Origin: Sweltsa coloradensis | Lineage: Eukaryota > Arthropoda > Insecta > Plecoptera > Chloroperlidae | Direction of reading: 5' to 3' | Length of the DNA stretch: 64,000 bases | NCBI GenBank assembly: GCA_024449915.1 | Contig: JAMZAV010001459.1 | Span: 1 to 64,000, forward strand | Shown here: positions 32,241 through 42,043 of the stretch, piece after piece | Layout of the letters: every line of letters begins with the position of its first letter | Numbering within the stretch: the stretch's first letter is position 1 | Translations under genes and position numbers: made by a program | Notes under the pieces: model-generated | The model's input: only the letters and a program-made list of their open reading frames with translations | The model's database searches: none | What the model was told of the DNA's origin: nothing

Positions 32241-32717
32241 TTGACGCGCCCTCGAACAAAATTAACATTTTTTGTTAATGTATTTTTCATAAATTTATAT
32301 AAATATTTTTTTTTGCTACCTTCCTTTCTTCATCTAACATTTTATTTTACTATAGCAACTTTGAAACAATGTATATAAGTTATCAACATCAACAACCAAC
32401 AAACAAACTCACTTTCTTTATTTATAGTTTCACAAACAATGTAATGTGACCTAACCGGGGGAAGCGCTCTAGTTTCTACGTCGTCGTATAAATACACAAT
32501 GTACATTTTAATATTCATTTATAAATACATGGAACATTAAATAAATACATTTTGTTTCTGCTACCACTATCATCTCTATCGTTTTCTTTTCTTTTATTAA
32601 CTTACAAACAATATACAAATCACACAGAACAAACCTACTTATATTAACTAAAACAATATCACAGGCGGCGCAATACGACCTAACCCCGTTGAAGCGCCCT
32701 AGAGTCTCACGTCGTCG
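32241..32717 (+). repeat. Two successive family B 3' ends
   Basis: The first terminus is diverged (AATGTAATGTGACC, GAAGCGCTCTAGTTTC) and ends 32,487. The second UTR and terminus (GGCGGCGCAATACGACC) end 32,717. Confidence 0.7.
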
Positions 32718-33390
32718 TGTCTTATGTGGAAAAAAGGTTGTGGAGAATACCTTTTGTGTTCAGATAGCTTAAGTTCACTTCAAGCTATAAAACTCATGTA
32801 TTCTAGTCATCACTTAGTACAAGACATCCAATTCTATTTAGAAAAAATAACCTCTAAGGGATATATAATAGAGTTTTGCTGGATACCTGGACACGTGGGC
32901 ATAGAGGGAAATGAACACGCTGATCGGGCTGCTAAGGAAGCTTCCCAGCGTCGCGACGTTGATTTCAATCTAGTTCCCGTTCCAGATGTCAAGAGTGGAT
33001 TCAAGCAAAGATTGTTGGATTTGCGACAAGCATCTTGAGATGTGTTGCAAAATAACAAATTGCGTAATGTGATGCCCACATTGACTAATAAAATTCGTCC
33101 ACCTACGTCTCGACTCTCACGTAGAGAAGAGGTGGTATTGTCTAGAATTCGTATAGGCCACACACGCCTAACTCACGGATATCTCTTAACCAGAGAAAAG
33201 GTTATTCCCATATGTGACACATGTGATGTACCTTTAACCGTACATCATATGTTAGCAGAATGTACCAAATATGATGCCTTGCGCACGCAATTTGATCTCT
33301 CCCATTCATATGAAGAACTATCATATGATAACGGCGACAAACTTTCTAAATTTCTCATCCATAGTAATCTATTTAACAAAATTTAATTCA
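32718..33390 (+). pseudogene. LINE B RNase H and CCHC, one stop
   Basis: Begins at GGTTGTGGAGAATACCTTTT (mid-RNase H, before the third catalytic Asp). SDSLSSLQAIKLMYSSHH, WIPGHVGIEGNEHADRAA, the RLSRREEV block and the knuckle CDTCDVPLTVHHMLAEC are all preserved. A single TGG-to-TGA change (near 33,037) splits the frame. Otherwise almost identical to the 34.4 kb copy, so young but truncated. Confidence 0.85.
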
Positions 33391-33592
33391 CATCATACAC
33401 ATTTCTTTCCTTTCTTTCTTTTCATTCACGAACATAACTTTTATTTTGCTATTACTTTCATCATCAATTTATTTTGTTATTTATACACTTAGAAAACAAT
33501 CTAATCATCAAACATACCTGAATTAACTCTTCTCATTTACTTTCATTCACAGGCGGCGCAATATGACCATACCGGTTGAAACGCCCTAGTTT
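33391..33592 (+). repeat. LINE B 3' UTR and terminus
   Basis: ACACTTAGAAAACAATCTAA to GGCGGCGCAATATGACC. The final CTCACGTC is replaced by an A-run. Confidence 0.85.
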
Positions 33593-33603
33593 AAAAAAAA
33601 AAT

Positions 33604-33855
33604 ATTAATGTTTGGTTTTTCAAGCTAGATTGTAATGATAGGGCTTTCGTATATTGAGTAGGGTTATAATAAATTACATGCTCTTACTCAACGCTTGATC
33701 TATCAAGTGTATAAGTGTATAAGTGACTTGCATGTTACGGTACTTGCGTAATCTCCCCCGTCTGGGCCCGGGGTAGTAACTGGCCCAGAGCATGGCTCTG
33801 CTAATCGTACAAGGCGAGGAAAGAGATAAAGACCATCTCGTAAACATCAGCTTGT
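33604..33855 (+). repeat. Duplicated flank plus family A head (copy 1)
   Basis: About 150 bp of non-A sequence (ATTAATGTTTGG ... CTTGCGTAATCTCCC) plus an A head from 33,752 to 33,850. The whole segment recurs at 36,610-36,858. Confidence 0.85.
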
Positions 33856-34058
33856 ATGGGACTAAAAACAATATACATTATGTATTCATTAAACAAATAT
33901 ATATTTTGTTTCTGCTATTACTATCATCTCTATCATTTTCATTTGTAAACAATATAAATGTCACCAACAACAAACTGACTTTATTTAATAACAATATCGC
34001 ATACGGCGCAATGTGCCCTGTACCCGGATGAAGTGCCATGGTTTCTCACGTCGTCATT
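33856..34058 (+). repeat. Family B 3' end, diverged, fused to A head
   Basis: TTTCTGCTATTACTATC, ATACGGCGCAATGTGCCC, TTTCTCACGTCGTC. Confidence 0.7.
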
Positions 34059-34074
34059 GGTCCCACAACTCTTC

Positions 34075-34386
34075 CCCTTAGACCCGTGGCTGTTTCTGAC
34101 CAGCATAGGCCCCTCCTCCCCATATCCCCTGTGATAGAATTGTGCATTATGACATTACGGTTGACGCACCCTTAATCCAAATAATTCAAATAAACTTAAA
34201 ACAATATACATTTTTATATTAGTAAAAAATAAAACTTTTGTTTCTACACCCACTATCATCTCTATCATTTTCTTTTGTAAGAAAGATAAATATCACCAAC
34301 AACAAACTGACATAATTATTAACAACATCACAGGTGGCGCAATATGACCTACCCGGTTAAAGCGCCCAAGTTTCTCACGTCGTCGT
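34075..34386 (+). repeat. Family A 3' end followed by a family B 3' end
   Basis: A: GTGGCTGTTTCTGACCAGCA to ACGCACCCTTAATCC (34,192). B: UTR and GGTGGCGCAATATGACC / CTCACGTCGTCG (34,386), abutting the LINE body. Confidence 0.75.
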
Positions 34387-34397
34387 TTTTGGTTTGT

Positions 34398-35208
34398 ATC
34401 TATTCAAAATTAACTTTAGAGAGATTTGCCATGAACATCAAAGGTTTACTTTGGTATTCACAGATGGCTCCAAAATTGACAACAAGGTTGGAAGTGCTTT
34501 TTATTGCTCCACCTTAACTGAACGTTTCAGGCTAAGCGACGTGTGTTCAGTTTTCACTGCAGAGTTATTCGCCATCCGTGAAGCTCTTAAATACATTCTA
34601 CGCTGTCGTTGTGGAGAATACCTTTTGTGTTCAGATAGTTTAAGTTCACTTCAAGCTATAAAACTCATGTATTCTAGTCATCATTTGGTACAAGACATCC
34701 AATTCTATTTAGAAAAACTAACCTCTAAGGGTTATATAATAGAGTTTTGCTGGATACCTGGACACGTGGGCATAGAGGGAAATGAACACGCTGATAGGGC
34801 AGCTAAGGAAGCTTCCCAGCGTCGCGACGTTGATTTCAATCTAGTTCCCGTTCCAGATGTCAAGAGTGGATTCAAGCAAAGATTGTTGGATTTGCGACAA
34901 GCATCTTGGGATGTGTTGCAAAATAACAAATTGCGTAGTGTGATGCCCACATTGACTAACAAAATTCGTCCACCTACGTCTCGACTCTCACGTAGAGAAG
35001 AGGTGGTATTGTCTAGACTTCGTATAGGGCACACACGCCTAACACACGGATATCTCTTAACCAGAGAAAAGGTTATTCCCATATGTGACACATGTGATGT
35101 ACCTTTAACCGTACATCATATGCTAGAAGAATGTACCAAATATGATGCCTTGCGCATGCAATCTGATCTCTCCCAATCATATGAAGAACTACTATCAAAT
35201 GATAACGG
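34398..35208 (+). CDS. LINE B RNase H-CCHC polypeptide, 5'-truncated, otherwise intact
   Basis: The best copy in the window: about 270 codons without a stop and no native start codon (a truncated ORF2). The RNase H fold carries all four acidic residues: FTDGSK (Asp about 24), AELFAIREAL (Glu about 57), CSDSLSSLQ (Asp about 81) and NEHADRAAKE (Asp about 134). After a linker come RLSRREEVVLSRLRIGHT and a CX2CX7HX4C knuckle (CDTCDVPLTVHHMLEEC). RNase H in this place removes the RNA strand during target-primed reverse transcription in I/Jockey-type LINEs. The last coding bases and the UTR are replaced by an A unit at 35,212, into which the frame runs. There is no promoter; it is probably not expressed. 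Confidence 0.85.
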
Positions 35209-35211
35209 ATC

Positions 35212-35582
35212 CCCGTCTGGGCCCGGGGTAGAGTTGGCCCAGAGCATGGCTCTGCTAATCGTAAAAGGCGATTCAAGAGAAAAAGACCATCTCGCAAACA
35301 TCAGCTAGAAATAGCGGAGTATCTTACTCCCCAAACTAGAGGCGAGCTCTGTCAATCGTCGTCGGGGACCTTGCCCCCTTCCCTTGACGACCCCCCGGCG
35401 ACGATGACAATGACACAACGAACGATGACAAAGACGATGACGACCGCGACGTGAGAAACCCCCCTTCCTCCCCATACCCGTGGCTGGTTCTGACCAGCAT
35501 GTGCCCCTCCTCCCCACCCCCCTTAGGCTAGAGTGGTGCATTATGACCTAACGGTTGACGCGTCCTTAATCCAAATAAACCA
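35212..35582 (+). repeat. Family A unit
   Basis: Full-length consensus-like copy, from CCCCGTCTGGGCCCGGGG to AATAAACCAAAAACC. LINE B sequence on both sides. Confidence 0.95.
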
Positions 35583-35930
35583 AAAACCAAATATGATGCC
35601 TTGCGCATGCAATTTGATCTATCCCAATCATATGAAGAACTTCTATCATATGATAACGGCGACAAACTTTCCAAATTTCTCATCCAAAGTAATCTATTTA
35701 ACAAACTTTAATTAACTTCATACACATTTCTTTCTTTTCTTTATTTTCATTTACATACATAACTTTTATTTTGCTATTACTTTCTTCATCTTCAATTTAT
35801 TTTGTTATTTATACACTTAGAAAACAATCTAATCATCAAACATACCTGCATTAACTTTTCTTATTTACTTTCATTCACAGGCGGCGCAATATGACCTAAC
35901 CGGTTGAAGCGCCCTAGTTTCTCACGTCAA
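35583..35930 (+). repeat. LINE B end of ORF, 3' UTR and terminus
   Basis: AAATATGATGCCTTGCGCAT to GGCGGCGCAATATGACC / CTCACGTC. With the A unit before it, it forms a clean A-LINE chimera. Confidence 0.9.
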
Positions 35931-35935
35931 AAAAA

Positions 35936-36442
35936 AATACGTCTCGACTCTCACGTAGAGAAGATGTGGTATTGTCTAGAATTCGTATAGGCCATACACG
36001 CCTAACACACGGATATCTCTTAACAAGAGAAAAGGTTATTCCCATATGTTACACTGCATGTGATGTACCTTTAACCGTACATCATATGCTAGCAGGATGT
36101 ATCAAATGCCTTGCGCACCCAATTTGATCTCTCCCATTCATATGAAGAACTTCTATTATATGATAACGGCGACAAACTTTTTAAATTTCTCATTCATAGT
36201 AATCTATGTTACCAAATTGAATTCACATCATACACAATTCTTTAATTTATTTATTTTCATTCACAAACATAACTTTTATTTTGCTATTACTTTCATCATC
36301 ATCAATTTATTTTGTTATTTTTACACATAGAAAACAATCTTATCATCAAACACACCATTAACTAATCTGATCAACTTTCATTATCACAGGCGGTGCAATA
36401 TGACCTACCCGGTTGAAGCGCCCTAGGTTCTCACGTCGTCGT
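35936..36442 (+). pseudogene. LINE B fragment to 3' terminus
   Basis: Body (TACGTCTCGACTCTCACG) starts after the preceding CTCACGTC and eight A. Knuckle disrupted by an insertion (TACACTGCATGTGATG). Ends CTCACGTCGTCGTC. Confidence 0.85.
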
Positions 36443-36609
36443 CTTCATCACGTGTTTTCTCCAGCATTGCTTAGGATAGAGTGGCGCATATTACTGACCC
36501 ACAAATTTATAAAGATCTCTGTAAAGTTTTGAAATATTACACCATTAATTAAATTAGAACAATGCGCAGCCCAACACCAAGTTGTATGCAAAACATTACA
36601 AACAAATTA

Positions 36610-36858
36610 TTAATGTTTGGTTTTCAAGCTAGATTGTAATGATAGGGCTTTCGTATATTGAGTAGGGTTATAATAAATTACATGCTCTTACTCAACGCTT
36701 GATCTATCCAGTGTATAAGTGTATAAGTGAGTTGCATGTTACGGTACTTGCGTAATCTCCCCTGTCTGGGCCCGGGGTAGAACTAGCCCAGAGCATGGCT
36801 CTGCTAATCGTACAAGGCGAGGAAAGAGATAAAGACCATCTCGTAAACATGAGCTAGA
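36610..36858 (+). repeat. Duplicated flank plus family A head (copy 2)
   Basis: Matches 33,604-33,855 almost base for base, in the same orientation and 3.0 kb apart. Confidence 0.85.
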
Positions 36859-37132
36859 AAGAGCGGAGTATCTAACTCCCCGAAACTAGAGGCGAGCTCT
36901 GGCAATCGTCGTCGGGGATCTTGCCCCCTTCCCTAGACGACCCTCCGGCGACGATGACGAAGACACAACGAACGATGACAAAGACGATGACGACCGCGAC
37001 GTGAGAAACCCCCATTCCTCCCCTTACCCGTGGCTGGTTCTGACCAGCATGGGCGTCTCCCCCCCCCCCCCCCCCTAGGCTAGAGTGGTGCATTACGACC
37101 TAACGGTTGAGGCGCCCTAGATCCAAACAAAC
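36758..37132 (+). repeat. Family A unit
   Basis: Head variant ACAAGGCGAGGAAAGAGATA (loses the third small hairpin). Otherwise complete, with a long C-tract. Confidence 0.9.
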
Positions 37133-37796
37133 TCGCGTAATCTCGAGGTGTGCGCTGAGATTGTTCATAATGAACTGGTGCAGTCATTAGTCAATCAATG
37201 GACACCAGAGACAGAGTGGACGACCTTGGCATTGATTTAAATAGTTTGGCGCGACTTTGCTCGGCTCAGTTCGCGCCCGAGAGGAAATAAGTTCGGTTGT
37301 CTTGAGTCGGGTAGCGTCGGGTTCGAGGTGTGATTCGTAGGGGTTCGAGGGTGTGATTTCTAGGAATATTGAGTTCGAACATAAAATACTATATTATAAT
37401 AACCTCAACTCACAGTGCACTTTCTAGACTTTGCCAAGCGCTAAGTGTAAGGGTGTGATTTTACGAGATTAAGAACGAGAGTTAAGTTTGTGTGTTTTTT
37501 TTTTTTGGTAAAACTATTATTTATACAACAAGAGTATCTATTAGATTTTTTAAAATAGTTTTTTGAAGTATAATTTATTTAACGTCGACAACTATCGTCC
37601 GTGAATCGACTTTGTGTGGTGACCATCTTTGTGCTGTGTAGCAGTGTTGTGTTTCTAAGTGTCTGCGTGTGAACAGACATTATCGATGACATTTCAAACT
37701 AGCATTGGTGATCGTCAGGACCCAGGTTCGAATCCCGTGAGTGTCAAACATTTACTATTTTATACAAGCACTAGTGCGGGGTCCCCAAAATAAAGA
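37133..37796. other. Unassigned, with a tRNA B-box-like motif
   Basis: AGGTTCGAATCCCG at 37,724-37,737 matches the Pol III B box. No A box at tRNA spacing was found. Repeated GGTTCGAGGTGTGATT phrases at 37,320-37,360. No gene. Confidence 0.35.
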
Positions 37797-38163
37797 CCCC
37801 GTCTGGGCCAGGAGTAGAATTGGCGCAGAGCATGGCTCTGCTAATCGTAAAAGGCGATTCAAGAGAAAAAGTCCACCTCGCAAACATCAGCTAGTATGAA
37901 GGGTAGTATTTTACTCCACGAAAATAGAGGCGAGCTCTGGCAATCGTCGTCGGGGACCTTGCCCCCTTCCCTTGACGACCCCTCGACGACGATTACGATA
38001 ATGACACAACGAACGATGACGAAGACAATGACGACCGCGACGTGAGAACCCCCTTTCCTCCCTTTGCCCGTGGGTGATTCTGACCAGCATGGCCCCCCCC
38101 CCCCTAGGTTAGAGTGGTGAATTATGACCGAACGGTTGACGCGTTCTTCATCAAAATAAACAA
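37797..38163 (+). repeat. Family A unit
   Basis: Full length. The middle reads CCCCTCGACGACGATTACG, keeping the long stem. Ends TCAAAATAAAC. Confidence 0.9.
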
Positions 38164-38214
38164 ATTCCTCTGCCGATCGTACGACGCGACGAAATAGGAA
38201 AATACCATCTTTCA

Positions 38215-38425
38215 AACCTCAACTAGTGGTTAGGTTAGGGAGTTAATTACTCCCCTCGACGACCTCCCCTAGACGACGACCATTAATGATCGCGACGTGA
38301 GAACCCCCTTTCCTCCCCCTACCCGTGGCTGGTTCTGACCAGCATAGGCCCTTCCTCCCCATATCACCTGGGCTAAAGCGGTGCATTATGACCTTACGGT
38401 TGACGCGTCCTTAATAAAAATAAAA
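38215..38425 (+). repeat. Family A unit, internally deleted
   Basis: AACTAGTGGTTAGG then CGACGACCTCCCC, GATCGCGACGTGAGAACC and a normal 3' end. Confidence 0.75.
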
Positions 38426-38627
38426 AAACGTTTTGTATGTATTTCCATTCAAATTAAATAATTTTTTATTTTGCTATTACTATCAACACCATCATTTTAT
38501 TTTCTTCTTCACTTAACAAACATTATAATCATCAAACACACCATTAACTCATTTCATTAACTTGTATAACAGGCGGCGCAGTATGACCTAACCGGTTGAA
38601 GCGCCCTAGTTTCTCACGTCGTCGTCT
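38426..38627 (+). repeat. Family B 3' UTR and terminus
   Basis: TTTGCTATTACTATCAACAC to GGCGGCGCAGTATGACC / CTCACGTCGTCGTC. Confidence 0.85.
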
Positions 38628-38965
38628 CATGTTGTCGCATAGCCTGTGTGTATCAAGGCACTGGGTACCAGACTGGCAATGCCTGTAGCTGGAGTCAATG
38701 TCCCCTGGCTACGACACAAGGAGCAACACACCTACAAACTAATTGTATTTTAATGGCTCCATCGTAGATAATGATAACTACTTCTTCATTTTACAGAATA
38801 TCACAAAATCCTTGATATTTATCTTTCTAATCGTTAGTTACTTTGTGGATATAACATCTTTCAATGTGTTTATTTTTCCAAATAGTTGCACGGGTCATAC
38901 AAACTGTAGAACCACATTAACATTCCATTCCATTAGACAAATAAATAAGCTGGGTAATACTTGAT
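38628..38965. other. Unassigned sequence
   Basis: A plus-strand open frame at 38,743-38,964 is AT-driven with no motif. Nothing recognised. Confidence 0.3.
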
Positions 38966-39157
38966 TAATTCACATAAAATAAGTTAATTTTTCCACCAAA
39001 TAATTTAGTTGTCTATTGTTGTCATCTTTATAATTTTATTTTCTCATGTTAACAATATAAAAATCAAGAAACAAATTAATTGCAATAACTTTTAATATCA
39101 CAGGCGGCGCAATAAGACCTAACCAGTTGACGCGCCCTAGTTTCCCACGTCGTGCAT
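38966..39157 (+). repeat. Family B 3' end
   Basis: GGCGGCGCAATAAGACC, TTGACGCGCCCTAGTTTCCC. The GACGCG in place of GAAGCG is A-like. Confidence 0.75.
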
Positions 39158-39188
39158 TTGGTTAGTTAAAAGACCTTGCCCCCTTCCT

Positions 39189-39665
39189 TCCCGTCTGGGC
39201 CCGGGGTAGAATTTGGCCCAGAGCATGGCTCTGCTACATTCTCTGCACTCCTGAGTGCCTGATACAAGCTGCTCAAGCTACGTAGTCCCCCGTCTGGGCC
39301 CGGGGTAGAATTGGCCCAGAGCATGGCTTTGATAATCGTACAAGGCGATTCAAGAGAAAAAGTCCACCTCGAAAACATCAGCTAGAAGAGGGGAGTATAT
39401 TACTCCCCGAAACTAGAGGCGAGCTCTGGCAATCGTCGTCGGGGACCTTGCCCCCTTCCCTTGACGACCTCCCCGACGACGATGACTGTGACACAACGAA
39501 CGATGACAAAGACGATGACGACCGCGACGTGAGAAACCCCCCTTCCTCCCCTTACCCGTGGCTGGTTCTGACCAGCATGGCCCCCTCCTCCCCCCCCCTT
39601 AGGCTAGAGTGGTGCATTATGACCTAACGGTTGAAGCGTCCTTAATCCAAATAAACAAAAAAAAA
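39189..39665 (+). repeat. Double-headed family A unit
   Basis: Complete first head, 60 bp linker (ATTCTCTGCACTCCTGAGTG ... CTACGTAGTCCC), second head at 39,291 and the rest of the unit. Tail GGTTGAAGCGTCC is partly B-like. Confidence 0.9.
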
Positions 39666-39835
39666 AACATATCGATAGGATATTACTTCATGAAATAAGC
39701 CTGTTGGCTATTGCTAAATGAAAAGGTTTATTGTTACAAAACATTTTAATTACAGGATTTGATTTCTCTGATCTCGGTCTTGGAATACAAACTTTGTTTC
39801 ATACCTTCTGTATTCACTAACAGTGTTGTATGTGT

Positions 39836-39956
39836 GAGCGTCAGCGTGCTAACATTGCTACTTCCAGTGTGTGTGTGAGCGTCAGCGTGCTAACATTGCT
39901 ACTTCCAGTGTGTGTGTGAGCGTCAGAGTGCTAACATTGACCTTCTCTTGTTTCAG
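39836..39956 (+). promoter_or_regulatory. Three 41-bp repeats with branch point and 3' splice signals
   Basis: GAGCGTCAGCGTGCTAACAT recurs at 39,836, 39,877 and 39,918. Each unit has TGCTAAC, a near-perfect branch-point sequence. Units 1 and 2 end in CTACTTCCAG. Unit 3 is followed by CCTTCTCTTGTTTCAG, a strong pyrimidine tract and AG at 39,955-39,956. Confidence 0.65.
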
Positions 39957-40013
39957 TCATGTCCGAGTCGGATGGCGTCAGCGAGACGATCCAAGGCCTT
40001 CTCAATGATACCG
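39957..40013 (+). CDS. Candidate host coding exon (first coding exon)
   Basis: Flanked by a strong acceptor (CTTCTCTTGTTTCAG) with TGCTAAC 20-odd bases upstream, and by the donor GTGAGT at 40,014. It contains ATG at 39,959 and 18 codons plus one base: MSESDGVSETIQGLLNDT. The peptide is hydrophilic and acidic, and I do not recognise the protein. The downstream intron would begin in A/B repeat sequence. If real, translation starts here and splices in phase 1. Exons this short can arise by chance, but four signals in register make it the best exon candidate in the window. Confidence 0.5.
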
Positions 40014-40017
40014 GTGA

Positions 40018-40325
40018 GTCCCCCGTCTGAGGCTGGGTCTGTACAGCACGGGCCTGTCCGGTTAGTGGCGCAATGTAACCCAAGAGTTGACGCGCCCTTA
40101 AGCTATTTTTTTACATGAACTTAAAAAAAGCATTTGATCCTTTTTATTAATTCAAATAAATAACTTTTCTTTAATGCTGCTTATTACAACTTTTAAAAAT
40201 GTTAGAAACATTATCATCATCAAACAAACAATATAGGCATACACCTCTAATTAACTTACAATATCACAGGCGGCGCAATAAGACCTAACCGGTTGAAGCG
40301 CCCTAGTTTCTTACGTCGTCGTTAT
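40018..40325 (+). repeat. Short family A 3' end and family B 3' end
   Basis: GAGGCTGGGTCTGTACAGCA to GACGCGCCCTTAAGC (40,108), then UTR and GGCGGCGCAATAAGACC / TTTCTTACGTCGTCG. Confidence 0.75.
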
Positions 40326-40440
40326 TTGTTGTATAGCCATTTTTTTTATCTCAAGTCGACAATATTGATGGCTCGGAGATAACACTTCTGCGAATACACT
40401 ATCTTCATCTTCAACCCCATAAAACACAATTAAAACATTG

Positions 40441-40775
40441 ATTAATGGTAGTGACAAGACGATCCAAGAGTAAATGTCCACCTGGCAAACATCCGCTGAT
40501 AACTGGGGAGTATATCACTCACCGAAACTAGAGACGAACTTTGGCAATCGTCGTCGGTGACACCTCCCCTTCCTTTGACGACCTCCCCGACGACGATGAC
40601 AATGACACAACGAACGATGACAAAGACAATGACGACCGCGACGTGAGAAACCCCCCTTCCTCCCCTTACCCGTGGCTGGTTCTGACCAGCATGAGCCCCT
40701 CCGCCCCTTATCCTTAGGCTACAGTGGTGCATTATGACCTTACGGTTAACGCGCCTTTAATCCAAATAAACTAAC
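40441..40775 (+). repeat. Family A unit, 5' end decayed
   Basis: Legible from AAGACGATCCAAGAG and CCACCTGGCAAACATCCGC to AATAAAC. Confidence 0.8.
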
Positions 40776-40992
40776 AACAAAATCATTATTCATTGAAATA
40801 CATAATTTTCTTTACTTTCACTATCATTCTATCATTTTCATTTCCACTTTTAAATTCAACTTTGAACAACGTTAGAAAACAATATTATCATTAAACAAAT
40901 AATGTATAGGCATACTCATTTAATTAACTTACAATATCACCGGCGGCGTAGTATGACCTTACCAGTTGAAGCGCCCTCGTTTCTCACGTCAT
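40776..40992 (+). repeat. Family B 3' UTR and terminus
   Basis: CTTTACTTTCACTATCATTC to GGCGGCGTAGTATGACC / CTCACGTC. Confidence 0.8.
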
Positions 40993-41126
40993 ACCTCATC
41001 TTCAACTCCATAAAACATTGATCTACGGTATTTCCTCTGTCTTCCATCACAAGACATGAGATCCTGCTCACGTGACTGACCCCACAGCTTAGTCCTAAGC
41101 CGGGATGTTAGTCACCCCACCAAACA

Positions 41127-41218
41127 CCAATCAACGATCTGATGACGTCATTATGTGCGTTTATCTAGAACTGTTATTTATGGTCTATAAATTTCGGCTA
41201 TAATAAAAACACTCATTT
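41127..41218 (+). promoter_or_regulatory. Candidate Pol II core promoter
   Basis: CCAAT at 41,127, a perfect CRE (TGACGTCA) at 41,143-41,150, TATAAA at 41,186-41,191 and the initiator TCATTT with its A at 41,215, 29 bases after the TATA start. Order and spacing suit a focused promoter on the + strand. CACGTG lies farther upstream (41,069). No DPE at the expected place. No ORF is recognised downstream before LINE B at 41.57 kb. Confidence 0.45.
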
Positions 41219-41327
41219 TTACAATTTAGTTTTTCGGAGGAAATCTTGCGTAATATCACGTTCTTCTGGATATTAGGAGGCCTACCAAGGTTGCCAGCAC
41301 AAAACCTACTTGTTTTATCACAAAGAA

Positions 41328-41398
41328 GACTAAATAGCTTAGGGGTAAAGCACCCAACCGTCAATTGGGTTGTCCGGGGTTCGATACCCCGCTGAGAT
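41328..41398 (+). tRNA. tRNA-like sequence (Asp-GTC by anticodon), probably pseudo or SINE-derived
   Basis: D-stem GCTT/AAGC, anticodon stem CCCAA/TTGGG with loop CCGTCAA (anticodon GTC), and T-arm CGGGG-TTCGATA-CCCCG are all perfect. The acceptor arms GACTAAA and CTGAGAT pair at only about half of positions, and position 33 is C instead of U. So it is a decayed tRNA or the head of a SINE. The same T-arm and CTGAGAT recur at 56.43 kb. Confidence 0.5.
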
Positions 41399-41567
41399 GG
41401 ATATTTTAATTTCTGGATTGAATTTTATATAGTAAATAGTAGAAGCTAAAATCAAACAGATTCAGATACCGTGAGTATCCACCAGGCTTTGTCTAGGAAG
41501 ATCTAGATGACCGTGATTACTTGAACATAAGAACTATATCATAGAGATTGTCACACATGTAAAAACA

Positions 41568-41667
41568 CCCGTTGTGTGACACATGTGATGTACCTTTCAC
41601 CGTACACCATATGTTAGCAGAATGTATCAAATATGATGCCTTACGCACGCTCTTTCACAAACATATG
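41568..41667 (+). pseudogene. LINE B fragment (knuckle)
   Basis: GACACATGTGATGTACC to ATGCCTTACGCACGC, cut by an A unit at 41,668. No 3' UTR. Confidence 0.8.
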
Positions 41668-42043
41668 CCCGTCCGGGCCCGGGGTAGAATAGGCCCAGAG
41701 CATGGCTCTGCTAATCGTACAATGCGATTCAAGAGAAAAAGGCCACCTCGCAAACATCAGCTAGTATGAAGGGTAGTACTTTACTCCCCGAAAATAGAGG
41801 CAAACTCTGGCAATCGTCGTCGGTGACCTTGCCCTCTTCCCTTGACGACCTCCCCGACGACGATGACAATGACACAACGAACGATGACAATGACAATGAC
41901 GACCGTGACGTGAGGAACCCCCTTCCTCCCTTTACCCGTGGCTGGTTTTGACCAGCATGGGCCCCTCCTCCCCATACCCCCATGGCTAGAGTGACGCATT
42001 ATGACCTAACGGTTGACGCGTCCTTAATCCAAATAAACCAAAA
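41668..42043 (+). repeat. Family A unit
   Basis: Full length. Head CCCGTCCGGGCCCGGGG. Ends AATAAACCAAAAAAAG. Confidence 0.9.

Noticed and set aside
34732..35091. Long minus-strand frames opposite LINE B (also at 12,872 and 32,834)
   Set aside because: Shadows of the RNase H coding strand; no motif of their own.
41328..41398. Functional tRNA-Asp gene
   Set aside because: Acceptor stem mostly unpaired, C33 instead of U33, no clear T-run terminator, and a related fragment at 56.43 kb.
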